A DNA stretch of 7,042 nt from an uncultured Prosthecobacter sp. GTDB taxonomy: Bacteria; Verrucomicrobiota; Verrucomicrobiia; Verrucomicrobiales; Verrucomicrobiaceae. The stretch is from positions 1-7,042 of the forward strand of contig CANNUR010000157.1 of the NCBI GenBank assembly GCA_947523045.1, given 5' to 3'. A program made the position numbers and the translations under genes. Below, in pieces: positions 1-6,087 of the stretch (positions are counted from its first letter, which is position 1; the number at the start of each line of letters is the position of its first letter). The notes below the pieces were generated by a model, which was not told where the DNA came from, made no database searches, and worked only from the letters and a program-made list of their open reading frames with translations.

Positions 1-2
1 GG

Positions 3-1340
3 TCAGCCCACCTCACCGCCCTGAAGGTGGGCGCGACCGCGGTAGAAGCGGGCGACGACGATGAAGAGCAGCAGGGCGACCGCGGTCAGCTTGGCGAAGA
101 ACAGGTAGTAGCCGGCGCCGTCCAGGCCCGCGGCGGGACCCGCGGCCTCGATGTGGGCGTTGAGGCGCGAGGTGAAGAGGTTGCCCAGCGACATCGACAG
201 CAGGTAGAGCGACATGACTGCGGACTTCATGCGCGGTGGCGCCTGGGTGTAGCTGAACTCAAGGGCCGTGATCGAGATGAGGATCTCGGCGCTGGTCAGC
301 AGCAGGTAGGCGAGCACCTGCCAGCCGATGAAGGGCTGCAGGCCGGCGTCAATCCGGTCCTCGATCCAGGCCGACACAGCCAGGGTGGCGAGAGTCAGCA
401 CGAAACCGGCGCCCATCTTGCGCAGCGGCGTCAGTTCCACCCAACGACCGACGCGCGGATACAGCCAGAGGCTGAACACCGGGATGAGCAGCAGGATGAA
501 GAACGGGTTGGCCGCCTGCAACTGGGCGGGGTGCAGTTCCCAGCCCCACAGCCGCCGATTCATCTGCTGAGCCTGCTCGATCCAGGCCGAGGCGGTCTGA
601 TCGAAGATCGACCAAAACACGGTGATCAGCAGGTAGAGCGGCACCAGGCCGGCCAAGCTGCGCAGGAAGGCCGGATCGCGCAGTTCGAGCAGGAAGCGCC
701 GCGGCTCGGCCGGGATGTGAACGAAGCGGTGTCGCCCCAGCCAGAAGACGAAGGTGGCGGCGAACATCAGCAGGCCCGGCACGCCAAAGGCCAGGTGCGG
801 CCCCGCGCGCTCCAGCAGCCAGGGCGTCAGCAACTGCGAGACCGCCGCGCCAGCATTGATCGACAGGTAGAAGAAGTGGAAGGCGCGCGGCAGCAGGTGG
901 GCGTTGGCCGGGCCAAACTGGTCGCCGACATGGGCGGAGACGCAGGGTTTGATGCCGCCGGCCCCGAGAGCGATCAGGCCAAGGCCCAGCATCAGGCCGG
1001 TGCGGCTGTTGTCGACGGCCAGCACCACGTGGCCGGCGCAGTAGACCAGCGACAACGCCAGGATGGTGCGGTACTTGCCCAGCCAGAGATCGGCCAAAAA
1101 GGCACCGATGAGCGGGGTGAAATACACCGCGGCGATGAACAGATGGGTCCACTTGCGCGCCTCCGCTTCGCCCATCAGGTCGGGCGCCCCCTCATGGGTG
1201 ACCAGGGCCGTGGTCATGAAGAGATACAGGATGGCACGCATCCCGTAAAAGCTGAAGCGTTCCGCCAGCTCATTGCCGATGATGTAGGGAATGCCCGAAG
1301 GCATGCGCGGGGAGTCGGCGGGAGCGGAACGATAGGCCAT
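3..1340 (-). CDS. Proton-dependent oligopeptide transporter (POT/PTR2 family, MFS)
   Basis: This is an inner-membrane symporter expected to import di- and tripeptides with protons. From the ATG at 1340 it has 445 residues, close to the usual 450-500 for bacterial members, and is mostly hydrophobic helices. Family hallmarks are visible. The proton-coupling ExxERFxxYG motif lies at residues 24-33 (E24, E27, R28). The GAFLADLWLGKYRTI loop is at 79-93, a GGIKPCVSAHVGDQF stretch at 128-142, and the PTR2-type FFYLSINAG at 156-164. A FDQTASAW segment is at 246-253 and the late-helix EFSYTQAP at 361-368. I chose the ATG at 1340 because conserved sequence begins about 15 residues later. An in-frame TTG at 1442 would add 34 non-conserved residues, and an ATG at 1304 is also possible. 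The Shine-Dalgarno sequence before 1340 is weak. The gene is divergent from the basic protein at 1484 and ends in TGA three bases from the left edge. Family assignment is secure; the exact substrate is unknown. Confidence 0.95.
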   Translation of the reverse strand: MAYRSAPADSPRMPSGIPYIIGNELAERFSFYGMRAILYLFMTTALVTHEGAPDLMGEAEARKWTHLFIAAVYFTPLIGAFLADLWLGKYRTILALSLVYCAGHVVLAVDNSRTGLMLGLGLIALGAGGIKPCVSAHVGDQFGPANAHLLPRAFHFFYLSINAGAAVSQLLTPWLLERAGPHLAFGVPGLLMFAATFVFWLGRHRFVHIPAEPRRFLLELRDPAFLRSLAGLVPLYLLITVFWSIFDQTASAWIEQAQQMNRRLWGWELHPAQLQAANPFFILLLIPVFSLWLYPRVGRWVELTPLRKMGAGFVLTLATLAVSAWIEDRIDAGLQPFIGWQVLAYLLLTSAEILISITALEFSYTQAPPRMKSAVMSLYLLSMSLGNLFTSRLNAHIEAAGPAAGLDGAGYYLFFAKLTAVALLLFIVVARFYRGRAHLQGGEVG

Positions 1341-1359
1341 GAGAGGTCTGCCGAGGCGG

Positions 1360-1403
1360 AAAAGGGGGCTTCCGAGCCTGCCCACGGGAAAAACCCCGGG
1401 GGC
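1360..1403 (-). promoter_or_regulatory. Overlapping hairpins in the transporter leader (attenuator-like, tentative)
   Basis: Read on the minus strand, two hairpins lie 20-63 nt upstream of the transporter ATG. The first, 1403 to 1380, pairs GCCC-CGGG with CCCG-GGGC across one mismatch, with a GTTTTT loop. The second, 1383 to 1364, pairs GGG..GGCT with AGCC-CCC (a CA bulge and a CGGA loop) and is followed directly by TTTT at 1363-1360. Both need the same bases at 1383-1381, so they exclude each other. The second looks like a short intrinsic terminator. That this regulates the gene is inference. It also assumes transcription starts upstream of 1403 and that the ATG at 1340 is the true start. 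Confidence 0.3.
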
Positions 1404-1446
1404 GACCGGAAAACTAAAGACCGGGCTGGACAGTTTTGCCAACTCC

Positions 1447-1474
1447 TTGTTAGCCTTTTTGAAATTCGTAACAA
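1447..1474. promoter_or_regulatory. Symmetric inverted repeat / candidate divergent promoter
   Basis: TTGTTA at 1447-1452 and TAACAA at 1469-1474 form a perfect 6-bp inverted repeat with a 16-bp, AT-richer spacer. In each direction the order is a -35-like TTGTTA, 16 bp, then a weak -10-like TAACAA, so one element could serve both divergent genes. Read rightward, the start point would fall around 1480-1482, just before the ATG at 1484. It could equally be a repressor or activator operator. The -10 match is poor, so confidence is low. Confidence 0.3.
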
Positions 1475-1483
1475 ATCCGTCTC

Positions 1484-2155
1484 ATGGCCAAGAAACCGAC
1501 GCCCAAAAAACAGCCCGCGAAAAAGCCCGCGGTGAAAAAGCCTGCTCCGGCCGGCAAAGCGCGTCCGGCCAGCAAGCCGGTCGCCAAGAAACCGGCGCCG
1601 GCCGCGAAACCGGCCCCCAAACCCGCCGCCAAGGCAGCGCCGAAACCCGCACCCAGACCGGCCAGCCAACCGGCGCCGAAAGCGGCAGCCAAGCCCGCCG
1701 CCCCGAAACCGGCTCCAGCCCCGGTCGCCACCAAACCCGTTGCGCCCCCACCGCCTGCCCCGACCGCACCGCCGGCGCCAGCCGTCGCCAAACCCGCCGC
1801 ACGCAACGCCCCGACGGCCCTCAGCGTCAGCGTGCAGACATCCGCGGGGGCCGCCGCCGGCGGCAACACCCATGCGGCCAACCTGCTCGTTCTGGTCACC
1901 TGCGGCGGCTGGCCGGTGACCGACCTGAACCAGGATCACTTCACCCTCATGGAGCATTTCGAGGTGCCGGGCCAGCAGTCCTCGTTCAGCAACAACCTGC
2001 TGACCTTCCGCAACGCCGGCACGGGCGCCTACCTGCTGCAGACCCGCCCCAACAGCGGCGTCCCCTGGCGCAGCGGTCACCACCTGGGCCAGTTGCTGGT
2101 CTCCAGTCCCGACGACCGCCAGGGCCAGGCCGCCTTCAAGCTGATCATCCGCTGA
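1484..2155 (+). CDS. Histone-H1-like basic N-terminus with unrecognised C-terminal beta-rich domain
   Basis: The product has 223 residues in two clear parts. Residues 1-107 are almost entirely Lys, Pro and Ala with some Arg (KKPA, AKPAPKPA-type repeats), like bacterial H1-like or DNA-binding tails. Such a tract can also be a flexible polyanion-binding or cell-wall-spanning linker. Residues 111-223 have ordinary composition with alternating hydrophobic strands. The segment VTCGGWPVTDLNQDHFTL (138-155) recalls Ig-like or carboxypeptidase-regulatory-like domains with a VTDL..DDF pattern, followed by NAGTGAYLLQ (177-186) and WRSGHHLGQLL (195-205). I do not recognise this domain by name. There is no signal peptide or membrane helix, so it is probably cytoplasmic. 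No Shine-Dalgarno sequence precedes the ATG at 1484, which fits a leaderless or near-leaderless message. The TGA is at 2153. The OmpA-domain gene follows 60 bp later on the same strand, probably in the same operon. It is very likely a real gene; its function is unknown. Confidence 0.85.
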   Translation: MAKKPTPKKQPAKKPAVKKPAPAGKARPASKPVAKKPAPAAKPAPKPAAKAAPKPAPRPASQPAPKAAAKPAAPKPAPAPVATKPVAPPPPAPTAPPAPAVAKPAARNAPTALSVSVQTSAGAAAGGNTHAANLLVLVTCGGWPVTDLNQDHFTLMEHFEVPGQQSSFSNNLLTFRNAGTGAYLLQTRPNSGVPWRSGHHLGQLLVSSPDDRQGQAAFKLIIR

Positions 2156-2215
2156 CCGCGCGGCGCCCAGCGAGTTTGCGTTGTGCGGGGCCGAGGCCGT
2201 GCTAGGTTGATCGTC

Positions 2216-3292
2216 ATGGCTTTCGAGTCGACCACCTGGAGCAGCCACCCGCGCTCCTCCTTCCGCTCACGCGAGGACTGGAGTCTGAAGTGGTGGATCA
2301 TGTTTGCCCTGATCCTGTCCATCGCCCTGCACGGGGTGCTGTACCTGAGCTTCGACGAAATCAGCCGCTTCCTCGGTCATTCCCAGCCGGTGGCGGTCGT
2401 GCCGCCCAAGCCAGAGCGCTTCACCATCGACCCCAAGGTGCTGCAGGAACAGAAGGCCGTGCAGCAGATCCCGGAAATGATCGCGCCGGCCGGCACCCAG
2501 CCCGACATCCAGTCCTTCGCCCCCGACCTCGACAGCTTCGACAAGGCGCAGATGATCCCCGAGAACCAGGAGATCGACCTGACGCCCAACGTCAAGGAGG
2601 TCACCAACTTCATCCGCGCCGACGAACCCGGCGACCAGCGCACCGCCGGCTCGCTCAAGGCCGACATGGCCGCCCTGCTCGCCCCCGAATCCGCCGCCCT
2701 GCCCGATCTCGCCGGCGCCATGGCGGAGATGCGCCGCGAGGTTCTCTCCAAGCCGGTTTCGGAAAAGCAGATGCTGCTCGACGCCGGCGCCCTCGAACCG
2801 GCCTCGGCAGGCCAGGTCGACGTCAATTTGCTCGACCAGGTCAAGGCCCAGGGCGGCGACGGAGCCTCGGCGCGCGTCAAGGGTTTCAGCAACCTCGACG
2901 ACCTGCTCGGTGGCGGCGGCACCCTCGGTGCCAGCACTGCGCCGATCCTCATGCCCACCGACCTGCTGTTCGCCTACGGCAGCGACCAGCTCGCCGAGGG
3001 CGCGCGACTGAGCCTGATGAAGCTCGGCTTCCTGATCCAGAAAAACCCCAATTCCCTGTTCATCATCGAGGGCCACACCGACAGCTTTGGGGGCGACCAG
3101 TACAACCTCGATCTCAGCCTGCGCCGTGCCCAGGCCGTGGTGGAATGGCTGCGCGCCTCCCTGCAGCTCGGTACCGACCGCATTGAGGCGGTCGGTCTGG
3201 GCAAGAGCCGGCCCATTGTCAGCACCACCGGCAGCGTCGACGAACAGGGCCTGAACCGCCGGGTCGAAATCAAGGTGCGGCCGAAGAAGTGA
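2216..3292 (+). CDS. TonB/TolA-type membrane anchor fused to a C-terminal OmpA peptidoglycan-binding domain
   Basis: The product has 358 residues from the ATG at 2216, which has a weak AGGTTGA ribosome site ending 5 nt upstream. An in-frame GTG at 2183 would add 11 residues. A short basic N-terminus is followed by one membrane helix at 26-46. The helix contains S35-I-A-L-H39-G40, matching the SxxxH-G of TonB (SxxxH in TolA), the motif that couples those proteins to ExbB/ExbD or TolQ/TolR. After it comes a proline-rich VPPKPERF stretch, then about 190 residues of periplasmic spacer. The OmpA_C domain occupies roughly 240-355: GHTDSFGGDQYN with D289 and N297, then LSLRRAQAVVEWL with R304, and LNRRVEIKV near 346-354. 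D289 and R304 match the peptidoglycan-binding Asp and Arg of OmpA/Pal. There is no Asp in the membrane helix, so it is not a MotB-type stator. I infer an inner-membrane protein reaching the cell wall. It is convergent with ftsK. Confidence 0.9.
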   Translation: MAFESTTWSSHPRSSFRSREDWSLKWWIMFALILSIALHGVLYLSFDEISRFLGHSQPVAVVPPKPERFTIDPKVLQEQKAVQQIPEMIAPAGTQPDIQSFAPDLDSFDKAQMIPENQEIDLTPNVKEVTNFIRADEPGDQRTAGSLKADMAALLAPESAALPDLAGAMAEMRREVLSKPVSEKQMLLDAGALEPASAGQVDVNLLDQVKAQGGDGASARVKGFSNLDDLLGGGGTLGASTAPILMPTDLLFAYGSDQLAEGARLSLMKLGFLIQKNPNSLFIIEGHTDSFGGDQYNLDLSLRRAQAVVEWLRASLQLGTDRIEAVGLGKSRPIVSTTGSVDEQGLNRRVEIKVRPKK

Positions 3293-3497
3293 GTGGGATG
3301 GCGTGACACTGTGCCCGGACTCGCGGACGGACGACGAATGAAGCCCAGCCAGCCCCACCCGGTTGATCCTTGCCAGCACTTTCCACTTGGGGTGGCCAAG
3401 GCTCCGGAAGACTGGATCACTCCACAACGCTGACGGGCGCCGCCGGCTCCCGAATCGCGGCGCTCCGAAACTGCGCGCGTTCCCAGCCCCTTCATCC
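3293..3497. other. Convergent intergenic gap with GC-rich inverted repeats
   Basis: This 205-bp stretch lies between the stop of the OmpA-domain gene and the stop of ftsK. No tRNA or convincing gene is visible. A 31-codon ATG-TGA frame at 3338-3433 has only a poor ribosome site. Two inverted repeats are present. At 3361-3423, TGATCC pairs with GGATCA around an inner TTGCCA/TGG(C)CAA stem. At 3435-3465, a 9-bp GC-rich stem includes GCGCCGC/GCGGCGC with a 13-nt loop. Neither is followed by a T-tract on either strand, so they are at best non-canonical bidirectional terminators. Confidence 0.45.
3435..3465. terminator. GC-rich hairpin between convergent genes, possible bidirectional terminator
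   Basis: GCGCCGC (3437-3443) and GCGGCGC (3457-3463) form a 7-bp stem. It extends by a G.U and a G-C pair to 3435/3465 and closes a 13-nt loop. It lies 34 bp beyond the ftsK stop and 142 bp beyond the OmpA-gene stop. No U-tract follows in either direction, so the role is inferred from position only. Confidence 0.3.
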
Positions 3498-6041
3498 TCA
3501 AATCATGTCCATGTCGACGAGGATCTCGCGCGGCTTGGCGCCCTCGCCGGGACCGATGATGCCGCGGTCTTCGAGGATGTCCATCATGCGTGCGGCGCGG
3601 CCGTAGCCGAGCTTGAGCCGTCGTTGAAACAGCGAGGTTGAAGCCTTTTTTTCCTGACGAATCACCTCCAGGCACTTTTCAAGGGTCTCCTCCTCCTCGC
3701 TGCTCATGCCGCCGCCACCGAATTCGCCGTCCTCCATTTCGCCGGTTTCGTCGTCGACCTTGACATCGAACACCGGCTTGCCCTGGGCGGCGCATCGCTC
3801 GACGATGGCGTGGATCTCTTCATCCGTGACCAAGGCCCCCTGGCTGCGGATGGGCTGGGCGCCGCCGGGCGGCACGTAGAGCATGTCGCCCTTGCCGACC
3901 AAGTTCTCGGCCCCTTTGCGGTCGAGGATGACACGGCTGTCGAGCGCCGAGGACACCTGGAAGGCAATGCGGGTCGGGATGTTCGCCTTGATGACGCCGG
4001 TGATCACGTCGGCGCGCGGCGTCTGGGTGGCGACGATGAGGTGGATGCCGGCCGCGCGCGCCATCTGCGCGATGCGGGCGATGGCCACCTCAATATCCGC
4101 CGGCGCGGTCTGCATGAGATCAGCCAGCTCGTCGATGATGACAACGATGTAGGGCAGCGTGTCGGGGATGACCATCTCCTGACGGCGCGGCGGTGGCGGT
4201 GCGGAATCGCCCACCCAGTGGCCGGCAGCGTCCACCGGTGGCGCCTCGATCTCGTCCTCGCCGGGGGCGGCGGTGTCAGGCTCCAGCACCTTGGCAAAGG
4301 CGGCGGAAACGCGGGCATCATCGGTGCCGGCACGCGTCGGTGCAGCCGCGGCGGCGGCCTTGCGCGCCTCGTTCGCGGCGGCCCGCTTGCGGTTGCGGTT
4401 GTTGAAGGTCTCGAAGTTGCGGCAGCCCTCCTGGGCAAACATCTGATAACGGTTCTCCATCTCCTTGACCACCCAGCGCAGGGCCAGCAACGCCTTTTTG
4501 GGATCGGTCACCACCGGCAAGGCCAGGTGCGGCAGTTCGGCGTAGTTCTGCATTTCGACGACCTTCGGGTCGATCATGATGAAGCGCAGTTCATCGGGCG
4601 CAAAGCGGCAGAGCAGGCTGGTGATGATGCCGTTGATGCAGACCGACTTGCCGGAACCCGTGGCGCCGGCGACGAGCAGGTGCGGCATGGCGGCGAGGTC
4701 GCCGATGATGGTCTTGCCATAAACATCCTTGCCCAGGGCGATCGGCAGGCGTGCCTTGCCGTTGGTGAAGACTTCGTCCTCGAGCAGCTCGCGGATCGGC
4801 ACGGCGACCTTGTCGCGGTTGGCCACCTCAATGCCGACCGTGTCCTTGCCCGGGATCGGCGCAAGAATGTTGATGCGCTCGGCGCAGGTGGCGCGCGCGA
4901 TGTCGTCGTCGAGCGCGGCGATGCGCGAGACGCGCAGGCCATCCTCGGGCCGCACCTCGTAGCGGGTGATGGCCGGACCACGGGTGATGTCGCCCGGCTC
5001 GACCTTGACGTTGAAACTGGCCAGGCAGCGGATGATGGTGTTCTGGATCGCCAGCAGCTCGCTTTTGTCGGTCGTCACACGCTGCGATTCGTCCGGCCAG
5101 TGCAGCAAATCCATCTCGGGCAGCTTGTAGTCCTTGAACAAAACGGCCAGACTGCCAAGGCTGCCATGCGGCGCCTGCTCCAGCTTCTGCGCGCGCTTCT
5201 TCTCCCAAACCTCGGAGAGCTTGGGCTTGTCCCCCTGGTCCTTGTTCTGGCGCAATTCGTTGGCATCAAAAATCTTCGGCTTGGGCGCCTCAAAGGTCAG
5301 GCCCAGCTCGGGCGTGACCAGCGGTCCGGCCGGCACCGGCTCCGCACGCACCGGTTTGCGGGCCCGCACGACCGGGCGCACCTCAGCTTCCATCGCCGCC
5401 GCAGCCGCCCGTTCGCGGCGCAGGCGCCAACGCTCGCGCAGTTCCACCAACTCACGACGCAGATCCTGCAGCACCAGTACCGGATGCAAACCGCTGGCAA
5501 GGAAGAACCCGGACACATAAATGCCGCTGAGAATGATCGTCGAGCCGGCACGGCCCAGCAGGTTGGCCAGGAAACTGCCGCCAATCAGGTAGCCCAGCCC
5601 CCCCCCACCGCCGAGCGGCGTGATCTCGTCGCGCTGGTTGAGGATGTCCTGAATCTCCAGCAGGGCGGCAACACTGATCAGCATCAGCGCCACGCCCAGC
5701 CAGGAGCGACCACTGATGCGCGTGTGTGAGGCCAGCTTGCAAACCCCGAACCAGGTCATGCTGAAAGGCAGGACATAGATCGCCAGACCTGCCAGAAAAA
5801 AGGAGTACCCCGCCAGCAGCGCGCCAAGCCGACCAATAAAATTCTGCGTCACCACGTTCGGCTCGTCCGCCGGACTCAGGTGCGACCAAGCCGGCAAGTC
5901 ACCCGGATCATAGGAGATCAACGCCAGCAGGTACATCGCCGCCAGCACCAACTGCAGAATGCCTCCCACCTCGTTCCACGGGTTCTCCTTCTCCTGCACG
6001 CGGGCGCGCGGGGGACGCGTTTTCGGGGTGTCGGCAGCCAT
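3498..6041 (-). CDS. ftsK: DNA translocase FtsK (FtsK/SpoIIIE family), full length
   Basis: This is a septal, membrane-anchored hexameric ATPase that pumps chromosomal DNA during division and, in many bacteria, activates XerCD. The product has 847 residues. Four membrane segments lie at about 25-44, 71-93, 112-130 and 150-183, followed by a charged, Ala/Arg/Pro-rich linker to about 300. The translocase core has Walker A GATGSGKS at 459-466 (K465), FIMIDPKVVEM at 487-497, Walker B IVVIIDE at 632-638 (D637, E638) and ATQTPRADVITGVIKANIPTR at 671-691. Residues about 781-845 form the gamma winged helix that reads polar DNA motifs (LGYGRAARMMDILEDRG). Between Walker A and B, residues 549-627 are an Ala/Pro-rich insert longer than in E. 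coli FtsK. The ATG at 6041 leads into a typical short cytoplasmic N-terminus, although no good ribosome site precedes it. The TGA is at 3498-3500. The gene lies downstream of the pseudouridine synthase gene, 166 bp apart on the same strand, with its own promoter candidate. Confidence 0.98.
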   Translation of the reverse strand: MAADTPKTRPPRARVQEKENPWNEVGGILQLVLAAMYLLALISYDPGDLPAWSHLSPADEPNVVTQNFIGRLGALLAGYSFFLAGLAIYVLPFSMTWFGVCKLASHTRISGRSWLGVALMLISVAALLEIQDILNQRDEITPLGGGGGLGYLIGGSFLANLLGRAGSTIILSGIYVSGFFLASGLHPVLVLQDLRRELVELRERWRLRRERAAAAAMEAEVRPVVRARKPVRAEPVPAGPLVTPELGLTFEAPKPKIFDANELRQNKDQGDKPKLSEVWEKKRAQKLEQAPHGSLGSLAVLFKDYKLPEMDLLHWPDESQRVTTDKSELLAIQNTIIRCLASFNVKVEPGDITRGPAITRYEVRPEDGLRVSRIAALDDDIARATCAERINILAPIPGKDTVGIEVANRDKVAVPIRELLEDEVFTNGKARLPIALGKDVYGKTIIGDLAAMPHLLVAGATGSGKSVCINGIITSLLCRFAPDELRFIMIDPKVVEMQNYAELPHLALPVVTDPKKALLALRWVVKEMENRYQMFAQEGCRNFETFNNRNRKRAAANEARKAAAAAAPTRAGTDDARVSAAFAKVLEPDTAAPGEDEIEAPPVDAAGHWVGDSAPPPPRRQEMVIPDTLPYIVVIIDELADLMQTAPADIEVAIARIAQMARAAGIHLIVATQTPRADVITGVIKANIPTRIAFQVSSALDSRVILDRKGAENLVGKGDMLYVPPGGAQPIRSQGALVTDEEIHAIVERCAAQGKPVFDVKVDDETGEMEDGEFGGGGMSSEEEETLEKCLEVIRQEKKASTSLFQRRLKLGYGRAARMMDILEDRGIIGPGEGAKPREILVDMDMI
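5598..5606. repeat. Nine-base C homopolymer inside ftsK
   Basis: Nine consecutive C on the plus strand (G on the coding strand) encode part of a five-glycine run at residues 144-148 of FtsK, just before the last membrane segment. The frame is intact as written. A tract of this length is prone to slippage and to sequencing error. Confidence 0.9.
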
Positions 6042-6087
6042 GAAGTCGATGCTTGGGTGTGCTTTTCCTTGCCAATATTGACAGCCT

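Noticed and set aside
27..1535. Long plus-strand open frame of about 500 codons antisense to the transporter
   Set aside because: The product is low-complexity Gln/Gly/Arg-rich with no domain, and it mirrors a clear POT transporter on the other strand. This is an expected shadow in high-GC DNA.
1484..1804. Possible tandem DNA repeat or CRISPR-like array from recurring AAACCGGC/AAACCCGCC
   Set aside because: The recurrence is irregular and follows the Lys-Pro-Ala codons of the H1-like tail. There are no constant repeats with unique spacers.
2216..3292. MotB-type flagellar stator
   Set aside because: It has one membrane helix plus an OmpA domain, but the helix lacks the essential Asp, and no MotA or flagellar gene is adjacent.
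2267..3427. Minus-strand open frame of about 386 codons opposite the OmpA-domain gene
   Set aside because: No recognisable motifs and Gly/Val/Glu-rich composition typical of antisense frames. The plus strand has the OmpA_C motifs.
3293..3497. tRNA or other standard RNA gene in the convergent gap
   Set aside because: No cloverleaf, anticodon arm or T-loop consensus could be found on either strand.
3810..5729. Plus-strand open frame of about 640 codons antisense to ftsK
   Set aside because: The sequence is rich in His/Gly/Arg/Asp with no motif, while the opposite strand encodes an unmistakable FtsK.
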